A DNA stretch of 64,000 nucleotides. It comes from Bog-756 sp963745955. Its GTDB lineage: Bacteria; Actinomycetota; Acidimicrobiia; Acidimicrobiales; RAAP-2. The position numbers were made by a program, and so were the translations under genes. Location of the stretch: contig CAVUZI010000007.1 of assembly GCA_963745955.1 (NCBI GenBank), positions 496,001-560,000 on the forward strand. The letters are read 5' to 3'. The notes beneath the pieces were generated by a model that worked only from the letters and a program-made list of their open reading frames with translations, was not told where the DNA came from and ran no database searches. Below are positions 25,977 through 36,641 of this stretch, piece after piece. How positions within the stretch are numbered: the first letter of the stretch is position 1; the number at the start of each line of letters is the position of its first letter.

Positions 25977-27437
25977 TTGCCCGACGCCCATGACGTATTG
26001 GCGGTAGCCGAGAAGCTCTGGAACGGGGAGGTCTCCACGGCGGAGATCCATCCCCTGCGACCGTCGACCGGCCTCGCCGAAGTGGCCGACGGAGTGGCCT
26101 TCGTCCCGTCATTCGCCAATGTGTCGGCTGTGAGCACCGCTGACGGCCTGTTGCTGGTGGATACCGGGAGCGCCCTCACGGCGGCCGAGGTACACCGCAC
26201 CATCCGCACCTGGTCGCAGGATCGTCTCAACACCGCGATCTACTCCCACGGGCACATCGATCATGTCTTCGGGGTACCGGTGTGGGCGGCGGAATCCGCC
26301 GGGGCCGGATGGCCCGAACCGGTCGTGGTGGCCCACGAAGCGCTACCCGCCCGCTTCGACCGCTACATCCTGACCGCGGGGTACAACGGCATCATCAATC
26401 GTCGGCAGTTCAACATCGACTCGCTGGAATGGCCCACCGACTACCGCTATCCCGATCGCACCTACGCCGACCGGCTCGATCTCGACATCGGGGGGAAGAG
26501 GGCTGAGCTCCATCACGCCAGAGGGGAGACGGACGATCACACCTGGACGTGGTTTCCTGACGCCCGGGTCCTGTGCTGCGGAGATCTGTTCATCTGGGCG
26601 TCTCCCAATGCCGGCAATCCCCAGAAGGTCCAGCGCTACCCGGCCGAGTGGGCGGACGCTCTGCGCCGCATGCTCGCACTCTTCGACACCCCGGGCGGCG
26701 GTCCCGAGGTGCTCCTCCCCGGACACGGTTACCCGGTGGTCGGGTCCGACCGGGTTCGTCAGGCCCTGACCGACACCGCGGAGCTCCTCGAGTCACTGGT
26801 GGAGCAGACGCTTGCCCTCATGAACGGCGGTGCCCGCCTCGACGAGGTCATCCACACCGTCGTGCCCCCGGCCCGGCTGATGGAACGGCCCTACCTCAAA
26901 CCCGTCTACGACGAGCCCGAGTTCATCGTTCGGACCGTGTGGCGCCTCTACGGCGGGTGGTGGGACGGCAACCCGGCCACGCTCAAGCCGGCTCCCGAGC
27001 GCTCGCTCGCCGTCGAGCTGGCCGATCTGGCCGGGGGAGCCGGGGTGCTGGCCGACCGAGCCCTGGCCCTGGCAGGCGGGGACGAGCGTACGCCGGGCCC
27101 AGGGGGTCACGGGGGTCACGGGGGTGACGGGGGTGACGGGGGTGGCCCCGCAGGCGACGGGGACCACCGGGACAGCCCAGGGGGTGACGGGGGCCACGGG
27201 GGCGGCCCCGCAGGGAGCAACAGCCCTGGTCCCGGGCCCGACGATGCCGCCCTGCGCCTGGCCGGGCACCTGGCCGAGCTGGCCTGGCTGGCCGCGCCCG
27301 ACGACCCAGGGGTGCAGCACGTCCGGCGCACGGTGTTCACCCGCCGGGCCGATGCCGCTTCTTCGACCATGGCCCACGGGGTGTTTTCGTGGGCTGCACG
27401 CGAGTCCGGGAACGGCAGCAGCGACCGCTCAGCGTGA
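25977..27437 (+). CDS. Metallo-beta-lactamase-fold alkylsulfatase-type hydrolase
   Basis: The protein starts at TTG 25977 after AAAGGGGGA and has 486 residues. The metal-binding motif is SHGHIDHVFG (His91), with later ligands in HHARGETDDHTW, CCGDLFIW and LPGHGYPV. NAGNPQKVQRYPAEWADALRR and the dimerisation domain with RPYLKPVYDEPEFIVRTVWRLYGGWWDGNP place it with the SdsA1-like (type III) alkylsulfatases. It would hydrolyse sulphate esters of long alkyl chains using two zinc ions. About 45 Gly/Asp/His-rich residues (27097-27240) interrupt the C-terminal part. No signal peptide is visible. Confidence 0.87.
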   Translation: MPDAHDVLAVAEKLWNGEVSTAEIHPLRPSTGLAEVADGVAFVPSFANVSAVSTADGLLLVDTGSALTAAEVHRTIRTWSQDRLNTAIYSHGHIDHVFGVPVWAAESAGAGWPEPVVVAHEALPARFDRYILTAGYNGIINRRQFNIDSLEWPTDYRYPDRTYADRLDLDIGGKRAELHHARGETDDHTWTWFPDARVLCCGDLFIWASPNAGNPQKVQRYPAEWADALRRMLALFDTPGGGPEVLLPGHGYPVVGSDRVRQALTDTAELLESLVEQTLALMNGGARLDEVIHTVVPPARLMERPYLKPVYDEPEFIVRTVWRLYGGWWDGNPATLKPAPERSLAVELADLAGGAGVLADRALALAGGDERTPGPGGHGGHGGDGGDGGGPAGDGDHRDSPGGDGGHGGGPAGSNSPGPGPDDAALRLAGHLAELAWLAAPDDPGVQHVRRTVFTRRADAASSTMAHGVFSWAARESGNGSSDRSA

Positions 27438-27589
27438 CCATCGCCCATCGGGCCTGGCCGCCACCTTCCTGAACTGGGAATTTGCCGGGGACACGGTAGG
27501 CCGCCGCTCAACTTCTAATTCTGCTCCCGTGCCCACTAGTGTCATCGCCGTGAACGCATTCACAACCGGCTCCCCACTCCCGCAGCGCG

Positions 27590-28536
27590 GTGCCGAACCA
27601 CCCGCGTCAGCACCCGTCGGCGAGCCTGGGCCGAGCCCCGTTCCCGTGCCGTCCCGGGCGAGGTCGTCGCTGGCGGCGCCGGGGTGCACTGCTGGCCATC
27701 GGCGCACCCTTGGTGCTGGCCGGATGCAACGCCTACCCGAGCTACGGCGCCAGCAGGGGTGCCACCAAGCAGGGGCAGGAGACCTTCAAGCTCTACTCGG
27801 GCATGATGACCACCGGCATCATCGTCGGCGGTGCGGTGGGCCTGCTGATCCTGTGGACCATCATCCGCTACCGGAAGCGCTCCGACGAGATGCCCCGGCA
27901 GTTCCACGAGAACGTCCCCATCGAAATCCTCTACACCGTGATCCCGGTGATCATCGTCGCGTTCCTGTTCATCTTCACCGTGCTCACCGAGAACAACGTC
28001 GACGCCATCCAGCCGATCAACGCCACCCTGACCTCGACCGGAAAACCGGTGGTCGACGTCACCGTGACCGCATTCCAGTGGGGCTGGCGGTTCGACTATC
28101 CCGACCTCAACGTGGGAGTGGCCGGCGAGACGACCAACGGGCCCGGCAACCACGGGCCGCAGATGGTGGTCCCGGTCGGCCAGACCGTCCAGATCACCCT
28201 GGTGTCCGATGACGTCATCCACGGCTTCTACGTGCGGGACTTCAACTTCAGCCGTTACGCACTGCCCGGGGTGACCAACCATTTCGACCTCGACGTGATC
28301 AAGGCCGGCACCTACAACGGTCAGTGCACCCAGATCTGCGGCCTCTACCACTCGGAGATGCTGTTCACGGTGCGGGCGGTCAGCCCGGCGGCGTTCGCCC
28401 GATGGGCGAGGAGCGAGACGGCCAGCGGGCACATCCTGCCGCGTTCGGGCTCCTCGGCGCAGGACAATCCGCCGATCGACACCCACATCACCAACGGAAG
28501 TGGGTACAACACACCCTCGCAGGCAAAGGGAGATCA

Positions 28537-28540
<4 letters not shown>
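27590..28540 (+). CDS. ctaC: Cytochrome c oxidase subunit II (lipoprotein)
   Basis: The 316-residue protein starts at GTG 27590. A basic start and the lipobox LVLAGC (Cys near residue 45) predict a lipid anchor, typical of actinobacterial CtaC. Two membrane helices follow, then the cupredoxin domain with the CuA ligands in CTQICGLYHSEM (Cys246, Cys250, then His and Met) and an earlier His in SDDVIHGFYVRDF. It passes electrons from the bc1 complex to CtaD on the outer face. The stop overlaps the ctaD start (ATGA). Confidence 0.95.
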
Positions 28541-30306
<1,766 letters not shown>

Positions 30307-30310
<4 letters not shown>

Positions 30311-30735
30311 AGATCTACGGATTCTTCCTCGCCGGCATCGGCGTGTTCTTCGCGGCCATCGGCATCGTCTACTGGTTCACCAGCTACGAGGACGGCGGAT
30401 TCCTGATGCTGATCGGCTCGGCGCTGCTCGGACTGTTCCCCGGCTCGTACTACCTGTGGTGGTCCTCCAAGATGAAGCCCCAGGCCGACGACGACGCCGG
30501 GGCGGACATCGCCGAAGGTGCAGGCACCGTCGAGTCGTTCCCAGGATCGAGCATCTGGCCGTTCATCCTCGGCATGGGCGCTCTGTTCACCGTGCTCACA
30601 TTCGTGTTCGGGTTGTGGCTCGCCCCACTGGGTGCTGCGCTGATCCTGTCTGGTGCCGTGGGCGCCACCGTGGAGAGCCGACGGGGTGGGAACGTCCCCG
30701 TGGCGCCCGCGCAGTCCGAGTCCGACAAGGTCTGA
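30307..30735 (+). CDS. ctaF: Cytochrome c oxidase subunit IV, actinobacterial type
   Basis: The 142-residue protein starts at a GTG overlapping the ctaD stop (GTGA). It has two pairs of hydrophobic helices (IYGFFLAGIGVFFAAIGIVYWF, GGFLMLIGSALLGLFPGSYYLWW; WPFILGMGALFTVLTFVFGLWLAPLG) and the YEDGG segment of the actinobacterial CtaF family. It is a small stabilising subunit of the aa3 oxidase in the bc1-aa3 supercomplex. Confidence 0.9.
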
Positions 30736-30843
30736 CCGGAACGTCGGGCCGTGCGTCCGAATCCGCTCCGCGCCTGAACTCTGGTGACATCCGGCGCTTG
30801 AAGACTGATAGAGCCTTGGTGATAGAGCCTTGGTGACCGCCGC

Positions 30844-31362
30844 TCAGACCGTGCCCGGCGGCAGGTAGTAGCCGTTCAGGGGAACGTCTCGCACGGCCAT
30901 CACCTCGTCCAGCGTTGGTGTGTGGCGCTTTCCCGACTCCAACGCGCGCCGGGTGGCCTCGCGGTTGTTGGCATACACCGATCCCTCGTCGTCAGCCTCA
31001 GGACTGACCCAGACTGCGCAGATCAGGAGCAGGTCGTCGACCAACGACGCGTCGACGACACCGTCGGCGACCGCCCACATCACTCCGGAGGCCACCCCGG
31101 CCTGGGCCGGACCCCAGGTGAGCCCGGAGTGCTTCGGATCAGTCACCGTGGCCTTGTTCACGAACAGGGTCATCGGCTTTGCCGGGATGCCCGGGCGCAG
31201 AATGGTGACAAATGCGGCGTGTCCGGGACGTGGTGTGGCCAGGGCGGTGGTCCAGGCCGTCTCCACCGGGCCCCCCTTGGCCCCGAGCACCGTGTTGAGG
31301 TGCGCCGCGTCCGGTCCGGAGCCGACGAACGACTCCCCGAACTCGGTCTCGAACTCGGTCAC
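30844..31362 (-). CDS. fae: Formaldehyde-activating enzyme (Fae) homologue
   Basis: The 172-residue protein begins at GTG 31362, overlapping the stop of the oxygenase gene (GTGA). It matches Fae along its length: GESFVGSGPDAAHLNTVLG (His21 aligns with the catalytic His in GDGNEVAHID of known Fae), GGPVETAWTTAL, PAKPMTLFVNKATV, LTWGPAQAGVASGVMWAVADG and VWVSPEADDEGSVYANNREATRRAL. Known Fae condenses formaldehyde with tetrahydromethanopterin in methylotrophs. The coupling to a 2-oxoglutarate oxygenase suggests capture of formaldehyde released by oxidative demethylation. Which C1 carrier is used cannot be told here. Alignment is from memory; the motif match is strong. Confidence 0.85.
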   Translation of the reverse strand: MTEFETEFGESFVGSGPDAAHLNTVLGAKGGPVETAWTTALATPRPGHAAFVTILRPGIPAKPMTLFVNKATVTDPKHSGLTWGPAQAGVASGVMWAVADGVVDASLVDDLLLICAVWVSPEADDEGSVYANNREATRRALESGKRHTPTLDEVMAVRDVPLNGYYLPPGTV

Positions 31363-32202
31363 GAGACTGGCCAGGCCAGCGGCGCGCGCTCGAAGGGAAC
31401 GGTGCGGCCGTACCGACTCTCCCGCAGAAGCTCGCTTCCCTGGGCGCCGGCCACGGTGTCGAAGGCGAGCAGCCCCACGTGGCGGCGACGGGAGCCACCG
31501 ATGGGACTGACCCGGTGCAACGAGTGACGACCCTCGAACACGAGGAGCGTCCCCGGCGTCATGGGCAGGCGTGACCACATCGCCCCTGTCTCCCGCCAGG
31601 ACTTCGGACACCCGGTCGTAGTGCTCGTCATCCGAAGTGCGGATCCTCGGAGCGACTTCGAAGTCGCCTCCTGTCTCCGCAGTCTGGATGGCCAAGGAGA
31701 CGACGAAGTCGGTCTGGTCGAAGTGCCACTGCAGCTCGTCGCCGTCGCCCATGACCGCCAAGTTGAGCGCACCGAACGGGTCGGCATAGCGATACAGGGT
31801 CCCCCGGTCAAGGATGGCTTCCAGTAGGCCGAGCAGCGGCGGCCACTCGTAGATCCTCCGTAGCAGGGAGTCCTCGGGCATCAGGTCGTAGGCCACCGCA
31901 CCCACCGCGTAGTGACCCCAGGTGAGGCGCGGATGGCCGTCGGGAAGGCTGAAGTCCGGGTACTCCAGGTAGGCGGTGCCCACCCCTTCGGAGTGGTGGG
32001 CCCGAGGGGCCAGGTTCTCGGCCTCGGCCACCAGGGCGCTGACTCCGTCCGGAGAGACGAAACCAGGGAGCTCCACCGCACCGGTGGCGGCCAGCTGAAC
32101 CCGCGCCCTGTCGACCACGGCACGGCCCGGCCCGCTGTCGAGGTCGTGCACCGGGTACCGGCCGAGGTCGATGAGGTGCTCGAACGCCTGGGCCATGGCC
32201 AC
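31359..32202 (-). CDS. Fe(II)/2-oxoglutarate oxygenase, ArpA/HalD-like, frameshifted
   Basis: The start is GTG 32202 or ATG 32196. The N-terminal 150 residues (MAQAFEHLIDLGRYPV, VELPGFVSPDGVSALVAEAE) and the core resemble the ArpA/HalD/BesD family. The iron site is WHFDQTDFVV (His160, Asp162), so it has the HxD of a hydroxylase, not the HxG of the halogenases. The distal segment GTLLVFEGRHSLHRVSPIGG and Arg-rich GSRRRHVGLLAFDT lie in another frame, after a break near 31560, and the corrected frame ends at 31359 inside the fae start. Left uncorrected, the frames would wrongly fuse it to Fae as one 452-residue protein. The reaction is probably hydroxylation or demethylation of a small, amino-acid-like substrate. 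Confidence 0.82.
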
Positions 32203-32398
32203 CGAGGCTAGCGCTGCCCAGGCGCCGGGTTACTCGCAGCCGGTCGGTGGGCCGCCCGCACCCCACAGGCACCCCACAGGCACTCTCCTGGCAGCCCGCT
32301 AGCCGCTTCCCGCAGGCGCCCGGCAGCCGCAAGGATGGCCTACCAGTCTGCTCGTGCCACGCCGCCGTGTGCCCCCCGGCTCGCGGCCCGGTACCGGG

Positions 32399-33895
32399 CT
32401 AGCGCATCACCCGGCGTACGCCCTCGCCGGTGGCGAGTTCCGGTGGCGTCTGGTCGATGAACGTGGGCACCGGAATGGCCTCCAGCTCTTCCACGCCGTC
32501 TCCAGGACGGGGTTGCGCCGGAACAGTGGAGTATTCACCGGTTGCCGATCGCTCGACGATGAGCGGCCGCTTTCGTTTGCCGATCCCCTCGGCCGCCCGC
32601 ATCTCCAGACAGATCTTGTAGGCCACCACATAGGCGATGATCGGCGCAATGACCACCGCGAAGCGGAAGAACCAGAGAACGTCTTTCAGCGGCAGTTGGA
32701 AGAAGTTGGCCATCACGTCGGTCGACGAGGCGAAGAAGGTCATGCCCAGCAGCATCAACATGGCCGCTCCCGCCGCGGTCCGCTTGGGACGGTCGCGGGG
32801 CCGGTCCAGGAGATTGTGGTACGCCAGGTCCTTGGTGTGTCTCGACTCGATGAACGGCCAGATGAGCAAGATGTTGAAGATGAGACCCGGGAAGATCACC
32901 GCCGGGAGGAAGACCTCGAGCGGGATGGTGTGGCCCCAGCCGACCCACTCCCAGCTGGGCATGATGCGCAACGCCCCGTCAAGCCATCCCATGTACCAGT
33001 CGGGCTGGACCGCGTAGGAGATCTGGTACGGCTCGTATTGGCCGAACTGCCAGATGGGGTTGATCTGCGCGAACCCCCCCAACAGGAAGATGACCGCGGT
33101 GACCATGAACAAGAACCCGGTGGTCTTGGCCATGAACGTCGGGAACATCGGCGATCCGACCACGTTGTGCTCGGTCTTCCCCTTGCCGGGGAACTGGGTG
33201 TGCTTCTGTTTGACCAGCAGGCCGAGGTGGGCGGCGAGCAACCCGATGAGTATCAGGGGCACGATGAGCACGTGGATGATGAAGAACCGGGGAATGATCA
33301 CCCCGTTGCCCGGATAGTTCCCACCGAACACGAAGAAGGCCAGATAGCTCCCGACCAGGGGGATCGACTCGATGATCGAATAGGCGATGCGGATCCCCGT
33401 ACCCGACACCAGGTCGTCGGGCAGTGAGTACCCGAGGAACCCGTTGACGATACCCAGGATGAGCATGGTCACGCCGACGATCCAGTTGAACTCCCGAGGC
33501 TTGCGGAAGGCGCCGGTGAAGAAGACCCGGGCCATGTGCACGGCGATCGAGCCGAGGAAGATGTCGGCGGCCCAGTGGTGGGCCTGTCGCATGAGGAGGC
33601 CGGATCGCACATCGAAGGAGAGCCCGACCGTGGAGGAGTAGGCCTCGGACACCCGCTCGCCGCGCAGCGGCAGGTACGACCCGTGATAGATGATCTGCGA
33701 GGCGGAGGGGACGTAGTAGAGCGACAGGAACACTCCGGTGGCGAGCAGCACCACGAACGAGTACAGGGCGATCTCGCCCAGCATGAACGACCAGTGGTCG
33801 GGAAAGATCTTGTCGAGGAAGGTGCGCCCGCCCTTGGCCACCCCGAGGCGGTCGTCGACCCAGCGGAGCGACTTGTCGATGGTCTTGTCGATCAT
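32399..33895 (-). CDS. qcrB: Cytochrome bc1 complex cytochrome b subunit
   Basis: The 498-residue protein starts at ATG 33895 (MIDKTIDKSLRW), overlapping the qcrA stop by four bases; the longer open frame to 34120 is qcrA in another frame. The cytochrome b fold has two haem His pairs in LMRQAHHWAADIFLGSIAVHMAR and PRFFIIHVLIVPLILIGLLAAHL, the Qo motif WQFGQYEPYQISYAVQPDWYMGWLDG in place of PEW, and a hydrophilic C-terminal extension, as in actinobacterial QcrB. It oxidises menaquinol and passes electrons to the Rieske protein. Confidence 0.95.
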   Translation of the reverse strand: MIDKTIDKSLRWVDDRLGVAKGGRTFLDKIFPDHWSFMLGEIALYSFVVLLATGVFLSLYYVPSASQIIYHGSYLPLRGERVSEAYSSTVGLSFDVRSGLLMRQAHHWAADIFLGSIAVHMARVFFTGAFRKPREFNWIVGVTMLILGIVNGFLGYSLPDDLVSGTGIRIAYSIIESIPLVGSYLAFFVFGGNYPGNGVIIPRFFIIHVLIVPLILIGLLAAHLGLLVKQKHTQFPGKGKTEHNVVGSPMFPTFMAKTTGFLFMVTAVIFLLGGFAQINPIWQFGQYEPYQISYAVQPDWYMGWLDGALRIMPSWEWVGWGHTIPLEVFLPAVIFPGLIFNILLIWPFIESRHTKDLAYHNLLDRPRDRPKRTAAGAAMLMLLGMTFFASSTDVMANFFQLPLKDVLWFFRFAVVIAPIIAYVVAYKICLEMRAAEGIGKRKRPLIVERSATGEYSTVPAQPRPGDGVEELEAIPVPTFIDQTPPELATGEGVRRVMR

Positions 33896-34845
33896 GGCCG
33901 CTCCCAGAAGCCGGGGCCGACCGCCTGGTTGAACCCACCCTTGGAACGGAGGTATCCGGCGGTGTCGACGGTGATGGGCAGCTGCGGCAGCGGACGGGGC
34001 GCAGGCCCGAATTCGGGTATACACCCGGCCACCACGTTGAAGATCGACTGGTGGCACGGGCACACGAGCTGTTGGGTCTGCTCCTGGTAGAGGCCCACCG
34101 GGCACCCCAGGTGGGTGCACATCTTCGAGTAGGCAACGTAGCCGGCCACGCCCCAGTCCGTACGCCCCGGGGGGGTGAGCGGCTGGAGCGTGTCGGACAG
34201 CCGGATGAGGATGACCTGGTCGGGGGACGAGCCGATGAAGCCCTTGGGGAACACCGTGAGCACGCCGCCGACCTCGAGGTCGGCGACGGACACCTCACGA
34301 CCGTCAACGGCCACCAGGTGCGAGCCCCTCCTCCAGTTGGTCGAGAACAACGAGGTATCCGTCTGACCGTGCGGGGACTCGCTCTTCGATGGTTTGGGCC
34401 CGAGCGAGCGGAGCAGCGGGAACAGCAGCACGAGGCCCATGGCTGTCGACCCCAGGGCGAAGAGGCCACCCAGCATCTTGCGCCGCTTGACCACCATCCC
34501 GCCGCGCTCCACGATGGCCGCGGTCATGGCGTCGCGCTCGGCCTCGGTGGAGTGGAACTCGTGCCGCTCCTCCACGAAGGGGCCCTGGGGCATCAGGTAC
34601 TTGCCCCAGGCGGTGACGCCGAAGCCGAGGGCCAGCAGTCCGATCCCGAGGGTGATGGCCTCCCATTGCGTGCTGGCCGCGACCCAGTAGGCCACGCCGA
34701 ACCCGATGAAGCCGGCGAACCCGACCAGCATGGCGATGGCGGCCACCATCTGGGCGCCCTCGGGATGCTTGGCGTAGGGCTGGAGGTGCGGGTCATCAAG
34801 GGCGGCCGGCGGCAGCGGACCCTCGAGGCTGGGCTCGTCGCTCAC
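33892..34845 (-). CDS. qcrA: Rieske iron-sulphur subunit of the bc1 complex
   Basis: The 317-residue protein has three membrane helices at the N-terminal side (two at residues 33-80, one around 125-145), as in actinobacterial QcrA, and a Rieske domain with CTHLGC (about residue 241) and CPCHQS (about residue 261) holding the 2Fe-2S cluster, and the Pro loop GPAPRPLPQLPI. It overlaps qcrC at its start and qcrB at its end by ATGA or GTGA. A Tat-type RRK pair lies before the third helix (VVKRRKMLGGLFALG). Confidence 0.95.
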   Translation of the reverse strand: MSDEPSLEGPLPPAALDDPHLQPYAKHPEGAQMVAAIAMLVGFAGFIGFGVAYWVAASTQWEAITLGIGLLALGFGVTAWGKYLMPQGPFVEERHEFHSTEAERDAMTAAIVERGGMVVKRRKMLGGLFALGSTAMGLVLLFPLLRSLGPKPSKSESPHGQTDTSLFSTNWRRGSHLVAVDGREVSVADLEVGGVLTVFPKGFIGSSPDQVILIRLSDTLQPLTPPGRTDWGVAGYVAYSKMCTHLGCPVGLYQEQTQQLVCPCHQSIFNVVAGCIPEFGPAPRPLPQLPITVDTAGYLRSKGGFNQAVGPGFWERP

Positions 34846-35743
34846 GTGCGGTCTCCGATCCAGAAGCAGACGAGCATCAGCACACCGACACCGAGGAGCA
34901 GCCCGACGAAGCCCTCGCCCACCGGGCCGATCCCGCCCAGTCCCACACCCCCGGGGTTGGCTGGGTGCTGGATGACGCCCGTGACGTAGGCGGAGATATC
35001 GCGTGCCTCGTCGTTGGTGATGTCACCCGGGCCGAAGTGGGGCATGTTGCCCGGTCCCGAGCGGATCGCCTCGACGACCTGGGTGGGGGTGGCCAGGTGG
35101 AGGCTGGGGGCGTAGGCGCCGTCCATCAGGGCGTCACCGGCTCCCGTGATGGTGTGGCAGGCCGCGCAGTTGAGGGTGAACAGCTCGCTCCCCGATTCGA
35201 GATCGGCGGCGTTGGTGTTCACCAACGGCACCTGGACACCCTCGCCCGGGGTCAGGGACTGCACCCACGATGCGATCTCGAGGGTCTGGAGCCTGTTGAA
35301 ACGCGGTGGCTTGCGGGTCGCCTGCACGCTCGAGTCCTCGAGGGGCATGCGGCCGGTGGACACCCAGAAGTCGACCGTGCCCGACCCGAGGCCCTGCAGG
35401 TTCGGCGCCCGGACCGTTCCCAGCGCCTCGGGGCCGTGGCAGCTCGAACAGTTGGCGGCGAAGAGAGCCTGACCAGGAGCGATGAAGGACTTCGGCAGGT
35501 TCACGTAGGCGATGCCGGACTGCTGGGCCTCCGTCTGGTTCTGGATCAGTGCTCGAGACGCTCGGCTTCTCCCGCGTGCCGATCGGGGTGGGTGTCGCGG
35601 CCGTGGCCGTCAGCTCGGGCGAGGTGGTGGTCGGCGAGGCACCGGCCTGGACCGGACCCGGACGAGAAACCGAGCAACCCGACGATGCCCACGCAGCCCA
35701 CCAACGCGGCGGGCGCCAGGTATCGACCCCTGAGTCTACGCAT
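34842..35743 (-). CDS. qcrC: Di-haem cytochrome c subunit of the bc1 complex, twice frameshifted
   Basis: The protein should start MRRLRGRYLAPAALVGCVGIVGLLG (ATG 35743), a signal anchor. The frame then breaks near 35655 and near 35550, around a Pro/Thr/Ala-rich linker. From 35504 down it is intact: two haem c sites, NCSSCHG and NCAACHT, a Met ligand region in GNMPHFGPGDI and a C-terminal helix (GFVGLLLGVGVLMLVCFWIG). This two-haem form is specific to actinobacteria and replaces soluble cytochrome c by wiring bc1 directly to aa3. Both breaks lie in a GC-rich linker and look like sequence errors. Confidence 0.88.
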
Positions 35744-35755
35744 CCCGGGTCGCAC

Positions 35756-36368
35756 CTATTTGAGGAGGAAGAGACAGGAGTAGAGGCCGACCCAGACGAT
35801 GTCCACGAAGTGCCAGTAGTAACTGACACCCTGGAACACCGCCGTCTCTCCGGGGTCTCCCTTCGGGCCCTTCAGCCGGCCGAGGAGGAAGATCATCGCC
35901 ACCAGGCCGAGGGTGACGTGGAGGCCGTGCACCCCGGACATGATGTAGAAGAGCGACCCGAAGGCGGTATGGGTCGGATCCGTGGCCGGATTGTGCGACA
36001 GGGTGATCCACTCGTAGAACTGGTTGGCCACGAACAGCGCACCCAGGACGAAGGTGGCCACCACCATGATCTTGGCACTGCGCCTGTTGCCCCGTTCCTG
36101 GTCCCAGACGGCCTTTTGCATGGTGAAGCTGGAGGCCACGAGGATCAGGGTGAAGATGCCGGCCCGGATCGTGTCCAGGTGGGTCCCCGGTGGCGGCCAC
36201 ACCGTTGCATGGGCCCGGATGGTGAAGAAGGCGGCGAACAGGGAGCTGAAGAACATCACCTCGGACCCGAGCCAGATGATGACGCCCAACTGCCAGCATG
36301 GACGGCTTGTCGGGGCGGTGGCGCTGGCGGGTGGTGATCGCCGGTTCGGCGGCGAGGGCCTGAGTCAC
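35756..36368 (-). CDS. ctaE: Cytochrome c oxidase subunit III, frameshifted near the start
   Basis: Translation should begin at GTG 36368 (MTQALAAEPAITTRQRHRPDKP). The frame breaks at about 36281-36290; the following frame gives VIIWLGSEVMFFSSLFAAFFTIRA and the other helices, with QFYEWITLSH, YIMSGVHGLHVTLGL and the end YYWHFVDIVWVGLYSCLFLLK, all typical of subunit III. It stabilises the catalytic subunit. It heads the ctaE-qcrC-qcrA-qcrB run, 12 bp before qcrC. Confidence 0.9.
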
Positions 36369-36370
36369 GC

Positions 36371-36392
36371 CGTATTTTTAGTCGATACGAAG
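36371..36392 (-). promoter_or_regulatory. AT-rich promoter-like element directly before ctaE
   Basis: On the minus strand CGACTAAAAATACGGC ends one or two bases before the GTG at 36368. TAAAAAT lies about 7-13 bases before the start codon, the position of a -10 box if transcription begins at the start codon, and no Shine-Dalgarno site fits in between. A leaderless transcript, common in actinobacteria, is the simplest reading. Confidence 0.45.
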
Positions 36393-36641
36393 CTCGAAGG
36401 GCCAACTCAGGCCGTGAGCTCGTTTCGGTGGTCGTCCAGGCGGTGTGCAGCCGCCCGCCAGGCCCCGAAATGGGGTCGTCCGGGACCTCCGGCGCCCTAA
36501 CAGAGCCCTGAACCAGGGCCCCGACCCCCGGCCACAACATCGGCCCCGCCCCGGCCCAAGGAGACCCCCGGCCACACCAGCCCCGACCCGGACCAGACCA
36601 AAGGACCGACATCCGACCGGGGCGGGGCCGGCCGGCGAGAA
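36393..36641. other. Intergenic region between ctaE and the HelD-like gene
   Basis: About 250 bp hold no visible gene. CCCCGACCC- and CGGCCACA-type words repeat at about 36510-36600, and GACCGGGGCGGGGCCGGCC near 36616-36634 could be part of a GC-rich terminator or promoter. Nothing firmer can be said. Confidence 0.35.

Noticed and set aside
30844..32202. A single 452-residue oxygenase-Fae fusion protein
   Set aside because: The open frame joins the two only through about 65 residues of Arg/Pro-rich nonsense. The distal iron-site motif GRHSLHRV lies in the other frame, which ends at 31359 exactly at the GTGA overlap with fae, so two coupled genes with one frame error fit better.
31359..32202. 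Halogenase of the BesD/HalD type
   Set aside because: The iron site reads WHFD, with the Asp ligand kept. The known halogenases have Gly there to leave room for chloride.
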